A DNA stretch of 64,000 bases from DATAPD01 sp036265385 (GTDB lineage: Bacteria > Acidobacteriota > Terriglobia > Terriglobales > Acidobacteriaceae). The DNA lies in NCBI GenBank assembly GCA_036265385.1, contig DATAPD010000018.1:49114-113113 (forward strand). The letters are read 5' to 3'. A program made the translations under genes and the position numbers. This document shows, one piece after another, positions 50,946 to 60,335 of the stretch. The stretch's first letter is position 1. Each line of letters opens with the position of its first letter. The notes beneath the pieces are model-generated. The model saw only the letters and a list, made by a program, of their open reading frames with translations. It had not been told where the DNA came from and ran no database searches.

Positions 50946-52448
50946 CTAAATCCGCGTGCAGACTGCCTTTGTTTGTGTGTACAGCTCGAGAACATCTTTG
51001 CCCATCTCGCGTCCCCACCCGGATTGCTTGTAACCTCCGAATGGAAGCGCAGCGTCGAAGATGTTGTAGCAGTTCACCCACACAGTCCCTGCGCGCAGGT
51101 TCGCAGCCAGTCGATGGGCTTTGCTGATGTCCTTTGTCCAGACGCCAGCCGCGAGGCCGTACACGCTATCGTTCGCCCTAGGAATCAACTCTTCGGGATC
51201 GTCGAAGGGGATAGCAGCGACCACCGGTCCGAAGATTTCCTCTTGCACCACTTTCATCGATTCCTTGGTGTCAACCAGCACAGTTGGCTCGACGAAGTAC
51301 CCGCGATCGCCCACCTTCTTACCACCTGTCATAGCGCGCGCACCCTCTGACATGCCAACTTCCAGGTAGTTGCACACGCGGCTGAGTTGTTCTTCTGAGA
51401 CGAGAGGTCCCATATTTGTCTCGGGTTCGAGGCCAGAGCCGACTTTAATCTTCTTGGCACTGGCCGCTACGCCGTCCACCACCCGATCGAACACAGGACG
51501 TTCGACGTACAGCCTTGAGCCAGCGCAGCAACATTGTCCATGATTGAAGAAAATCGCACTCGCGGACCCAGCGATCGCCGTGTCAAGGTCAGCATCCTTG
51601 AACACAACATTCGGGGATTTCCCACCGAGTTCGAGCGAAATCTTCTTCAGATTGCCGGCAGCAGCGTGAACAATCAACTTGCCGACTTCGGTTGATCCTG
51701 TGAACGCAACTTTGTCCACATCGTCATGGGCAGCAAGTGCTGCTCCCGCGGTTTCGCCATAGCCGGGAACGACGTTTACGACGCCTTCGGGGAACCCTGC
51801 TTCGCAGATCAGCTGTCCCAGCCTGAGTGCCGACAATGGCGTCTGTTCCGCCGGTTTGAGCACGACGGTGCACCCGGCCGCGAGTGCCGGCCCCAACTTC
51901 CAGGCCGCCATCAGCAATGGAAAATTCCAGGGGATAATCTGCCCGATCACACCAACGGGTTCCCGCAACGTGTAGGCCAAGTATTTTGCGCCCGGAGTGT
52001 AGGGAACTGAGATTGGAATTGTGGTTCCTTCCAGCTTGGTGGCCCATCCCGCCATGTAGCGGAAGAGATCGACCGCAAGTGGAACATCAGCTCCTCGTGC
52101 GACGGCTAGCGGTTTGCCATTGTCGAGCGTTTCGATCAATGCAAATTCTTCGAGATGTGATTCCAGCAGGTCCGCAAGCTTCCAAACTAATTTTCCGCGT
52201 TCCGAGGGAGTCATTCGCGACCAAGGACCATTAAATGCCTTGCGCGCAGCCTTTACGGCCCGATCGATATCCTCGCGATCCCCTTCTGCAACCTGTGCCA
52301 ATACTTCTCCGGTTGCCGGATTGTAGGTCGGGAATGTTTTGCCAGACGCCGAGCTACTCCATTTCCCGTCAATCAAAATCTGATGTGAGCTCTCTAGAAA
52401 GTCATTGACCCGAGGATCAATGCCAACAGGCAACATTGCAATTCCCAT
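50946..52448 (-). CDS. NAD(P)-dependent aldehyde dehydrogenase
   Basis: A 500-residue ALDH. Key motifs are the cofactor region 'IGQIIPWNFPLLMAAWKLGP', 'FTGSTEVGKLI', the general base Glu in 'KISLELGGKSPNVV', the catalytic Cys in 'FFNHGQCCCAGSRLYVE' (family position second or third Cys) and 'EIFGPVVAAIPFDD'. It oxidises an aldehyde to the acid; the closest general type is the broad retinal/betaine-aldehyde-like class, with substrate open. ATG 52448 has AAGGAGG 5 bases upstream. It stands alone, with its own terminator. Confidence 0.95.
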   Translation of the reverse strand: MGIAMLPVGIDPRVNDFLESSHQILIDGKWSSSASGKTFPTYNPATGEVLAQVAEGDREDIDRAVKAARKAFNGPWSRMTPSERGKLVWKLADLLESHLEEFALIETLDNGKPLAVARGADVPLAVDLFRYMAGWATKLEGTTIPISVPYTPGAKYLAYTLREPVGVIGQIIPWNFPLLMAAWKLGPALAAGCTVVLKPAEQTPLSALRLGQLICEAGFPEGVVNVVPGYGETAGAALAAHDDVDKVAFTGSTEVGKLIVHAAAGNLKKISLELGGKSPNVVFKDADLDTAIAGSASAIFFNHGQCCCAGSRLYVERPVFDRVVDGVAASAKKIKVGSGLEPETNMGPLVSEEQLSRVCNYLEVGMSEGARAMTGGKKVGDRGYFVEPTVLVDTKESMKVVQEEIFGPVVAAIPFDDPEELIPRANDSVYGLAAGVWTKDISKAHRLAANLRAGTVWVNCYNIFDAALPFGGYKQSGWGREMGKDVLELYTQTKAVCTRI

Positions 52449-52577
52449 AGTGCCTCCTTGTATTTACCTTGCAAAATGGCCGGTACGAAAGGCGGGTTTA
52501 CGAATCGGAGAATGGTATTCCTGCTGGTGCCGGATGGCAATCCCGGGATTCCCTTAGCGTTTGTTAATATCGTAAGG

Positions 52578-53729
52578 ATGGCTTCGTGGTACGAACGATG
52601 GATGTACGACTGGGAAATGCGCCTCACGTCGGTCGACAACAACCGAGTGGTGCGTCCCCTTGAGTGGGGAATGGATTGGGCCCGAGAATGGCCTTGCCAA
52701 GATGCGGTGGCCACGATTGAAGCCACTGATCCAGAGACATTCTTCTGCGACTTCAACCGCCGTATTATTCAGAATAGTGATGAGTTTTACTCCTACACAG
52801 CCCCGACAGACTTCCGCCTGGAACGCCGGGAAGTGCAAGTTTTCAGTACGCGTGAAGTCCCTGATCCCAAACTCGATGAGGCCGTCCGGGGTACATTCGC
52901 AGACTTCCTTCGCTTTACTTCTCCTGTCCGCACCCAACATCCCGAGAACGACTTAGCCAACGCGCGCTGGTTTCCATCGGAGGGGAAAAAAGCAGTTGTC
53001 CTGCTTCCTCACTGGAACTCCGATGCGATTTCTTACGTGAGTTTGTGTCGTGTACTCAACCGGCTCGGAATTGGAGTCCTACGGCTTTCCATGCCCTACC
53101 ACGACATTCGCATGCCAAGGGAGATTTCTCGCGCGGATTACGCCGTATCTGCAAATATTGGGCGAACGTTAAACGCTGTGCGACAAGGCGTGCTCGACAT
53201 ACGTTGTTGCTACGACTGGCTCGAAAAACAAGGCTACGAGCAGTTGGGGATCGTAGGCACAAGTCTCGGTTCATGTTATGCGTTCATCGCTGCGGCACAT
53301 GACCCTCGCATCCGCGTGGCCGCGTTCAATCATGCCTCGACGTATTTCTCTGATGTTGTGTGGCACGGACAATCTACTCGCCACATTCGAGAAGGACTCG
53401 AAACTGCGATTGATCTGGAACGTCTCCGAAAGCTTTGGCTCGCGATCAGCCCAATGTCTTACTTCGACCAGTTCTCACGCTGGCCGAAAAAATCGCTCAT
53501 TATTTACGCAAAATACGACATGACATTCTTACCCGAGTTTTCGCGCCAGGTGATTGCCGAATTTGCCCGGCACAACCTTGACCACAAGGTTGTAGCTTTG
53601 CCCTGTGGCCATTACACGACTGGCGAGACACCCTATAAATACATTGATGGGTATCATCTGGCGGCATTTCTTCGAAAGGCGTTTGACAGAGTTCCTTACG
53701 TCTCGCCTGCTCTCGCCGTAGCAGAGTAA
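52578..53729 (+). CDS. Alpha/beta hydrolase family protein
   Basis: A 383-residue protein. The middle and end form an alpha/beta hydrolase: 'KAVVLLPHWNSDAISYVSLC', nucleophile elbow 'LGIVGTSLGSCYAFIA' (Ser), acid in 'LIIYAKYDMTFLPEFS' (Asp) and base in 'ALPCGHYTTGETPYKY' (His). The N-terminal 130 residues are unusually rich in Trp/Tyr/Arg and may form a lid. No signal peptide. ATG 52578 follows AAGG closely, and the 40 residues upstream are not required. The gene lies just ahead of glyA, but no functional link is evident. Substrate unknown. Confidence 0.82.
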   Translation: MASWYERWMYDWEMRLTSVDNNRVVRPLEWGMDWAREWPCQDAVATIEATDPETFFCDFNRRIIQNSDEFYSYTAPTDFRLERREVQVFSTREVPDPKLDEAVRGTFADFLRFTSPVRTQHPENDLANARWFPSEGKKAVVLLPHWNSDAISYVSLCRVLNRLGIGVLRLSMPYHDIRMPREISRADYAVSANIGRTLNAVRQGVLDIRCCYDWLEKQGYEQLGIVGTSLGSCYAFIAAAHDPRIRVAAFNHASTYFSDVVWHGQSTRHIREGLETAIDLERLRKLWLAISPMSYFDQFSRWPKKSLIIYAKYDMTFLPEFSRQVIAEFARHNLDHKVVALPCGHYTTGETPYKYIDGYHLAAFLRKAFDRVPYVSPALAVAE

Positions 53730-53756
53730 AATACCTCACGTACTTTCGAGGCTCTC

Positions 53757-55046
53757 ATGAAAAATTCCGCGATGTCGCGTCCTTTATATGAAGTAGATCC
53801 TCAGATTGCTGCTGCCATTGACAACGAAGCTCGTAGGCAACATGAGGGCCTGGAATTGATTGCTTCAGAGAACTTTGTCAGCGAAGCAGTTCTCGAAGCG
53901 ATGGGTTCGGTCTTCACAAATAAGTACGCCGAAGGTTATCCCGGCAAGCGCTATTACGGCGGTTGTGAATTTACGGATGTAGTAGAAGAACTGGCGCGCA
54001 ACCGAGCGAAACAACTCTTCGGAGCGGAGCATGCCAATGTTCAGCCCCATGCAGGATCGCAGGCCAACATGGCGGCCTACGCTGCGGTGCTTCAGCCTGG
54101 CGACACCATCCTTGGACTAAATCTCGCGCATGGTGGCCATCTGACGCATGGTCATCCGCTGAACTTTTCAGGGAAGACATACAAGATTGTGCCGTATGGC
54201 GTCACCAAAGAGACCGAAACTATCGATTATGACGAACTGCAACGCATCGCCGAAAAGGAGCGCCCGAAGCTAATCATAGGAGGCGGCAGCGCGTATCCTC
54301 GCATCATCGACTTCGCCCGTATGCGCCAAATTGCTGATAAGGTCGGCGCGCTCTATATCGTTGACATGGCCCATTTTGCGGGATTGGTCGCTGGAGGGGT
54401 GCACCCCTCGCCCGTTCCGCATGCTCATATCGTGACCTCGACCACCCATAAAACACTCCGCGGGCCTAGGGCTGGGATGATTCTCAGCAAACAGGAATTT
54501 GCTGCTGCGATCGATAAAGTAGTTTTCCCCGGTATGCAGGGTGGCCCACTTGTTCACATCATGGCTGCCAAGGCGGTCAGCTTTCTGGAGGCGATGCAAC
54601 CCAACTTCAAGGAGTACGCCAAGCAGATCGTTGCCAATGCCAAAGTGCTCGCTTCAAGCCTTGCCGACGAGGGCTTTCGCATCATCTCAGGAGGCACGGA
54701 TACTCATCTGATGTTGGTCGATGTTTTCGCCAAAGGTATGCTTGGTAGCGAAGCCGAAAAAGCGTTAGGCGAAGCCGGCATAACGGTGAACAAGAACGCT
54801 ATTCCGTTCGATACAAATCCTCCGATGAAGCCCAGCGGCATCCGGCTTGGCAGCCCGGCATTGACGACTCGTGGGATGAAAGAGGCGGAAATGCGCCAGA
54901 TCGGACAATGGATATCAGCCGCTTTGAATAATCGGACTGATAGTCAGACACTCACCACAATCCGCAAGCAGGTGTTTGAATTGGCCGAAGAATTCCCACT
55001 CTATGCAGAACGTCGGATGAAGGCGGCTGCAGAAGTACGCGCCTGA
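53757..55046 (+). CDS. glyA: Serine hydroxymethyltransferase
   Basis: A 429-residue SHMT. Signatures include 'EGLELIASENFVSEAVLEAM', 'TNKYAEGYPGKRYYGGCEF', 'NVQPHAGSQANMAAY', the PLP lysine in 'VTSTTHKTLRGPRAGMILS' and 'NAIPFDTNPPMKPSGIRLG'. It interconverts serine and glycine while loading tetrahydrofolate with a one-carbon unit. ATG 53757 follows GAGG at about 10 bases. No riboswitch is seen upstream; the previous gene ends 27 bases before. Confidence 0.97.
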   Translation: MKNSAMSRPLYEVDPQIAAAIDNEARRQHEGLELIASENFVSEAVLEAMGSVFTNKYAEGYPGKRYYGGCEFTDVVEELARNRAKQLFGAEHANVQPHAGSQANMAAYAAVLQPGDTILGLNLAHGGHLTHGHPLNFSGKTYKIVPYGVTKETETIDYDELQRIAEKERPKLIIGGGSAYPRIIDFARMRQIADKVGALYIVDMAHFAGLVAGGVHPSPVPHAHIVTSTTHKTLRGPRAGMILSKQEFAAAIDKVVFPGMQGGPLVHIMAAKAVSFLEAMQPNFKEYAKQIVANAKVLASSLADEGFRIISGGTDTHLMLVDVFAKGMLGSEAEKALGEAGITVNKNAIPFDTNPPMKPSGIRLGSPALTTRGMKEAEMRQIGQWISAALNNRTDSQTLTTIRKQVFELAEEFPLYAERRMKAAAEVRA

Positions 55047-55124
55047 TACACAAGAGGCGTAACTGGTAGTGCTGGACTGCCGAAAGCTGTGTACCTGCAA
55101 CGTCCGTCTGGTTAAACTCGTCTT

Positions 55125-56291
55125 GTGAAGATCGCCATCGATCTCCGTCGTATGACGGAATTCGGCGTAGGTACCTACATCCGGAACGTCGTTCGGACAC
55201 TCGGACGTCTGGATCAAGAAACGAAATATTTTCTTGTCGGTTCTCCGGAGAAGGTCGCCGAGTGTGCGCCACTGCCCGGCAACTTCCATGCCGTCGAGTT
55301 ACGCGAGCGCGACGATTCCATCAAGGGATGGTCAGCATTCCGTCAAATCATCCGACGACTTGACTGCGACCTTGTTCACATTCCTCACTTGTTCTCAGTT
55401 CCGCGAATTCTGCCCTGTCCGTACGTGATGACGGTGCACGACGTTCTGGATCACTTGTATCGAGCGCGTGAGAAATCTGGTTTCCGCCGCTCTTTACACT
55501 TCCAAATGACTCGGCGAGCGCTAACCGGTGCCTCTCGCATTCTTGCTGTGTCTCAATTCACGAAAGCTGAAGTCGAAAAGCTTTTCCAAGTGCCATCGGA
55601 AAAGATTCAGGTGGTTTACAACGCAATCGATGAACGTTTCCTAACTGGACACGCAACTCCATCCGATAAGCAGATGCTAGCCGAACGGTACCAGATTACC
55701 TATCCATTTGTTCTTTATGCCGGGAGTGTTGCGCCTCACAAGAATGTAAATCGCATCATTGAAGCGTTCTCCGCCCTCAAAACAGAGCTTAGTAAGGAAG
55801 ACGTGTTACCTGACCTAAAGCTGATCATCATTGGAGATGATCTCTCCAGCCGTCCCGAACTGCGCCGCACAGTGGTACGCAGCGGGATGCAGAACGACGT
55901 TCGATTCCTTGGTTTTGTGCCCATCGAAGTTTTGCGTGTGTTCTATGATGCCGCCAAAGTCTTCGTTTTCCCCTCTTTATATGAAGGGTTCGGCTTACCC
56001 CCATTGGAAGCCATGGCTCATGGGACCCCGGTGATCACATCGAACACCTCATCATTGCCCGAGGTCACGAGCAATGCGGCGGTGCTGGTGAATCCGGAAA
56101 ACCTTTTTGAAATCATGCGTGGATTGCATTGCGCTCTCGTTGATCCCGCCCTTCGAGAGAAGCTGAAAAAAAGAAGTTACGAGCAAGCCGCGCGTTTTTC
56201 GTGGGAGCTCTCGGTAAGAAGAATTCTTCAGGTGTACCGCGATATCGCCGGATCGAAGGCAGGTGCAGCTCTGAATGCAGCAGCTGACTGA
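55125..56291 (+). CDS. Group 1 (GT4-type) glycosyltransferase
   Basis: A 388-residue GT-B glycosyltransferase. The N-terminal domain has the acceptor-side loop 'RRMTEFGVGTYIRNVVRTL'. The C-terminal domain begins 'PFVLYAGSVAPHKNVNRIIE' and ends in the EX7E-type donor motif 'YEGFGLPPLEAMAHGTPVI'. It uses a nucleotide sugar to extend a glycan, probably cell-surface polysaccharide. The GTG start at 55125 is used; no ATG is nearby. It stands alone after glyA. Confidence 0.9.
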   Translation: MKIAIDLRRMTEFGVGTYIRNVVRTLGRLDQETKYFLVGSPEKVAECAPLPGNFHAVELRERDDSIKGWSAFRQIIRRLDCDLVHIPHLFSVPRILPCPYVMTVHDVLDHLYRAREKSGFRRSLHFQMTRRALTGASRILAVSQFTKAEVEKLFQVPSEKIQVVYNAIDERFLTGHATPSDKQMLAERYQITYPFVLYAGSVAPHKNVNRIIEAFSALKTELSKEDVLPDLKLIIIGDDLSSRPELRRTVVRSGMQNDVRFLGFVPIEVLRVFYDAAKVFVFPSLYEGFGLPPLEAMAHGTPVITSNTSSLPEVTSNAAVLVNPENLFEIMRGLHCALVDPALREKLKKRSYEQAARFSWELSVRRILQVYRDIAGSKAGAALNAAAD

Positions 56292-56437
56292 TGGACTTGA
56301 AGTTTCTACATAACAATAATCAACTGTGCCTGTTTCTCTACTGCTCGCGAGGCGTCCCTATAAATTCTCGTATACCCGCTAACCATAATTCGTAGACCTT
56401 CATCCAGCATCAGACGTATCTCTCATCGCCGAAAATA

Positions 56438-56454
56438 TTGAAAAGCATTTTCAA
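56438..56454. promoter_or_regulatory. Palindrome upstream of the second TonB receptor
   Basis: TTGAAAAGCATTTTCAA has perfect 7-bp arms and a 3-nt centre. It lies about 90 bases before the receptor start in a 252-base spacer that is otherwise featureless to me. Confidence 0.35.
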
Positions 56455-56543
56455 CAACTTCGAACCCAGTGCGAATGGCTGCCTGACTGCACTTCTTACT
56501 AGTGTCGCTTCCGATAGACACAAGTTAACAAGGAGTTCTGTCA

Positions 56544-59500
56544 ATGAGGGTGTTGAGGCCATTTCTTCTGAGCTTGCTTTTTGTGTTAGTGCCAGCTTTC
56601 CTGATCGCGCAAAATGGCTCGATCGCTGGTGTGGTCACCGATTCCTCCGGCGCTGTCGTTCCTGGCGCACAGATCACGGCTACACACACGGGGACGGGTG
56701 CGAGCCGCACTGGACAAAGCTCCGATTCTGGCGCTTATTCAATTGCGAGCCTTCCGGTGGGTAGCTATTCGCTCACATTCGAAAAAACAGGCTTTAAGCC
56801 AATCAAGATCAACGAAGTTCTCGTAACAGTAGCCCAAACAGTCCCTGTGAATGCGCAGTTTCAACTAGGATCCGTGCAGGAGACTGTCACAGTTACCACC
56901 GACACCCAAGCGCCAGTCGAGACCGAAAGTTCGCAACTCAGCAATTTGGTTGATGAACGTCGTATTGTCGACCTACCCTTGCTGACCCGTAATCCATACG
57001 ACTTGCTGTTGCTATCGCCGGGTACCTCGACGACGAACGCTCTCGGTGGCTACACAGTCAATGGCTCTCGCGAGCGAAATAACAACTTCTTGCTCGATGG
57101 CTCCGACAACAACGACACATCTGTTCCGGGCGGCCCGGGTTCGCTTGTGCTCTCGTCCAATCCCGAGTCCACCCAGGAATTTCGTGTTATCACCAACACT
57201 TTTAACGCCGAGTACGGACGCAACACCGGCGCGATCGTTGACGTGGTTACAAAAAGTGGAACGAACCAATTTCACTTCGACGCTTACTGGTTTGGCAGGT
57301 ATAACGGCTTTGGTGGTGCTCGTGATTATTTCAACCGTGCCGAAGATCCGGTCCTGCCGCAGCAGAACCCCTACGTTCGCAATCAATTCGGCTACTCCGT
57401 TGGTGGTCCGATCATCAAGAACAAAACGTTCTTCTTCTTCAATAATGAATTTCAACGTTTCCGAACTACACTTACGTTGCCAGCCACCGTTCCGACAGCG
57501 CAATTCAAGAACACCGGACAGTTCGATTGGCATACGAGCACCATCGATCCTGCTACTGGAAACGAAACGCCGGTCACGATCCCCGTCGACCTTACGGCTT
57601 CTTCACCGCAAGGGATCGGCGTAGGCCTCGATCCCACCATCGCCCAGATTTTTACCTTCTTTCCGGATCCGACTCGCTTGAATCCAGATGGCTATACCGG
57701 GCAGATCTTTTTCCCAAGTGCATCCCGTCAGGACAGCTATCAGACCGTATTGAAGATTGATCATCGATTCACAGATCGCCAAGTCCTCAGCATGCGCTAC
57801 GGATATGATCATGCCGCCGATCCGAATCCGTTTCACACCGATATCCTTCCCGGTGGCATTGCAGCTGCGGGGGAGAAGAGCATCAGTCAGGCTGTGGCGG
57901 CAAGCCTAAGTTCAACGCTCACAAATAATCTCGTCAACGTTTTCAAATTCGGCTGGAACCACATCTACAGCAAATTTGATTGCAATGGACTCGATGCCCT
58001 GAACAGCGTTAGTCCTCTCGACCAATTTGGTTACGGCCGCGATTACCTTATCGCGCCGTTCTCCAACTTTGGTTGTACAGCCTTGGTCGCAGACAGTCAG
58101 TTCCGGAAAACTGCCACAACCAGCTACGGAGACGACTTGACTTGGGCGCATGGCAACCACACTTTCAAATTCGGCGCTGATTTCCGCAATGTTGGAGAGA
58201 CCGGCCCGAACAGCTTCTTCTCGCGTCGTCAAGTCGATCTCCGTTCGTTTACTACCTTTGGATCCAACTTCCTGACGATCAATTCTCCGAACCCAGGACA
58301 GGAAATCAATCCCGACGACTTCGGCAACCTGGCTGATGCGGCTTCTGCTTACTGGGGTGTCGTCGTCAGCGACTTCAATGGGCAGTTCTTTAACAAAGCG
58401 GGAGCGCGTCAGCCGATTGACAACAAGAACTTCCGCCAGCACGAATACGATTTCTACGGACAGGACTCGTGGAAGATTCGCCGCAATCTAACGCTGAATC
58501 TCGGATTGCGGTACCAATTCAACGGTGTGCCGTATGAAGAGAATGCAGCCTTCTCAAACCTTCTGACTGATCCTGCATCTTCCCCTGTCACCTTTACCAT
58601 CGTCGGTCCTGGCACGGGCAAGCAGATCTATAACAATGACTTTTCCAACATCGAGCCGCGGGTTGGTTTCTCATGGGATCCGTGGGGGGATGGAAAGACC
58701 GCGATCCGTGGTGCTTTTGGCATCTTCCATGATCGCGTGTTCGGGAACCTATTCGGGAACGCTCGTGGTAACCCACCGTTCGAACAGGATTATCAGCAGT
58801 TCCCGTTCGAAACCATCAACGATGCGTTTGGTTCCGGAGCATTCCCAGCGATTGCTCCGACTCAAACCCCGTCGCTCACCATTCCAGATGGGGCTGGCTT
58901 GGCACCGATTATCTTCGACACACATTTCCGCAATTCTTCCAGTAACAACTGGAATTTCGGGATTCAGAGAGAAATTGGCGCTAACTTCGTAATGGATGTG
59001 AACTACGTAGGTTCGAAGGGAACCCACATCTATCGTCAAGTAGACGGTAACCCGCCGGATCCCGCGCTGGTCCAACAACTGCTGGATTTCTGCAGTGACC
59101 CCAGCAACGCATTCGGTTGCACGGAGGCCACAGTAACCAAAGCCAACCTTTGGTTTGGTGCTGAGAACGGGGTCCTGCCGTTCGACGCTGTTGCTCACAA
59201 TGCAATGTTCCAGCCGTTCTATCAGCGCTCGATCGGCAACTCCAATTACAACGCCTTGCAGGCTAAGGTCACGCGACGCTTCTCGCGCGGCTTTCAGGTC
59301 CAAGGCTCCTACACCTATTCTCACGCGATTGACGACTCGGGCGATCCTCTAAACCCCGCGACCGGGAATCGGGGCTTTCCTCGCAACAGCAGAAAGCTTT
59401 TCGAAGAGCGTGGAAACTCCGACAACGACCTTCGTCACATCGGAGTCATCAACTACATTTGGGAAGTTCCCTTAGGAACCGGCAGGGCTCACTTTAATTC

Positions 59501-60011
59501 GGGTTTTGTCGGCAAGGTCTTCGAGGGCCTGCAAATCTCCGGAATCACGAGCTTCCAAACCGGACATCCGTTCGACGTGTTCTCTACTCGAGATAGCGAG
59601 CACACCGGACTGAGCAACCGCGCAGACTTGACCGGTGATGCGTACGCCATCGGAACACCTTTCCTGGCGAGCGGCAATCGTGGCTATCTGAATCCAGATG
59701 CTTTCGATACCCCGCCCTTTGGAAGGGCCGGCGATGTCGGACGCAATCACATCTACGGTCCGGGTTACGTGAACTTCGACATGGCTTTTTCGAAGAAACT
59801 GAAGCTGACTGAACGGCTTGGGCTTGAAACTCGCTTCGAGGCCTTCAATCTGTTCAATCATCCGCAGTTCACGAATCCGGGCTCGGATGCGAACGTGAAT
59901 GGCAACTTACTGGGGTCCGGAATCTTTGGTGAGATCACCTCAACCATTACTCGTTCCGATGGCACAACCTCGGCTCGACAAATGCAGGTGGCGATGAAAC
60001 TCACATTCTGA
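56544..60011 (+). CDS. Oar-like TonB-dependent outer-membrane receptor
   Basis: A 1155-residue receptor. A signal peptide ('LLSLLFVLVPAFLIAQ') leads into the carboxypeptidase-regulatory-like domain ('GSIAGVVTDSSGAVVPGAQI', about 25-105), the plug with 'RRIVDLPLLTRNPYDLLLLS' and 'EYGRNTGAIVDVVTKSGTN', then a large barrel ending 'MQVAMKLTF'. It is related in plan to the receptor at 19946-23674 but clearly divergent in the barrel. Its ligand is unknown. ATG 56544 has AAGGAG 9 bases upstream. It is bounded by a strong bidirectional terminator. Confidence 0.92.
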   Translation: MRVLRPFLLSLLFVLVPAFLIAQNGSIAGVVTDSSGAVVPGAQITATHTGTGASRTGQSSDSGAYSIASLPVGSYSLTFEKTGFKPIKINEVLVTVAQTVPVNAQFQLGSVQETVTVTTDTQAPVETESSQLSNLVDERRIVDLPLLTRNPYDLLLLSPGTSTTNALGGYTVNGSRERNNNFLLDGSDNNDTSVPGGPGSLVLSSNPESTQEFRVITNTFNAEYGRNTGAIVDVVTKSGTNQFHFDAYWFGRYNGFGGARDYFNRAEDPVLPQQNPYVRNQFGYSVGGPIIKNKTFFFFNNEFQRFRTTLTLPATVPTAQFKNTGQFDWHTSTIDPATGNETPVTIPVDLTASSPQGIGVGLDPTIAQIFTFFPDPTRLNPDGYTGQIFFPSASRQDSYQTVLKIDHRFTDRQVLSMRYGYDHAADPNPFHTDILPGGIAAAGEKSISQAVAASLSSTLTNNLVNVFKFGWNHIYSKFDCNGLDALNSVSPLDQFGYGRDYLIAPFSNFGCTALVADSQFRKTATTSYGDDLTWAHGNHTFKFGADFRNVGETGPNSFFSRRQVDLRSFTTFGSNFLTINSPNPGQEINPDDFGNLADAASAYWGVVVSDFNGQFFNKAGARQPIDNKNFRQHEYDFYGQDSWKIRRNLTLNLGLRYQFNGVPYEENAAFSNLLTDPASSPVTFTIVGPGTGKQIYNNDFSNIEPRVGFSWDPWGDGKTAIRGAFGIFHDRVFGNLFGNARGNPPFEQDYQQFPFETINDAFGSGAFPAIAPTQTPSLTIPDGAGLAPIIFDTHFRNSSSNNWNFGIQREIGANFVMDVNYVGSKGTHIYRQVDGNPPDPALVQQLLDFCSDPSNAFGCTEATVTKANLWFGAENGVLPFDAVAHNAMFQPFYQRSIGNSNYNALQAKVTRRFSRGFQVQGSYTYSHAIDDSGDPLNPATGNRGFPRNSRKLFEERGNSDNDLRHIGVINYIWEVPLGTGRAHFNSGFVGKVFEGLQISGITSFQTGHPFDVFSTRDSEHTGLSNRADLTGDAYAIGTPFLASGNRGYLNPDAFDTPPFGRAGDVGRNHIYGPGYVNFDMAFSKKLKLTERLGLETRFEAFNLFNHPQFTNPGSDANVNGNLLGSGIFGEITSTITRSDGTTSARQMQVAMKLTF

Positions 60012-60032
60012 GCCGATTCACTCCAATAACAA

Positions 60033-60060
60033 AAGCGCTCGTGCCAACACGAGCGCTTTC
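60033..60060. terminator. Bidirectional terminator after the TonB receptor
   Basis: A perfect 12-bp stem AAAGCGCTCGTG / CACGAGCGCTTT with a CCAA loop. On the minus strand it is followed by TTTGTTATT, so it also closes the small gene at 60084-60260. Confidence 0.85.
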
Positions 60061-60083
60061 ACTTTGGTGGGATGAGTTAGAAA

Positions 60084-60260
60084 CTAAGCTTTCACTAACG
60101 GGTTCCCCGGAGAGACGAGTTCCAATCGTCGAAGTTTCCCTGTGAGTTGGCCTTTCTCTGAATCTGTCGATGCTTTCTGTAGTCGCTTTCGCAGATATGC
60201 GACCTTTTCCTTCCGCGCGCGACGGCGTCGGATTTCGGGACGGCGACTCGGTGCTGACAT
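60084..60260 (-). CDS. Small basic protein (58 aa), unknown function
   Basis: A complete 58-residue frame from ATG 60260 to TAG 60084 with AGGAGA 11 bases upstream. The product starts 'MSAPSRRPEIRRRRARKEKV' and continues as a Lys/Arg-rich amphipathic helix with 'KGQLTGKLRRLELVSP' near the end. Composition suggests nucleic-acid or ribosome binding; it faintly resembles short basic DUF6800-type proteins. It converges with the TonB receptor and shares the terminator at 60033-60060, which supports it being a real gene. Confidence 0.6.
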   Translation of the reverse strand: MSAPSRRPEIRRRRARKEKVAYLRKRLQKASTDSEKGQLTGKLRRLELVSPGNPLVKA

Positions 60261-60335
60261 AGCTTTTCTTTCTCCTGTTTTGGAATATTCAGAAGTTTAC
60301 ACGAGCGCAGCGCACGGTCGCACCTGGCTCGGTGA

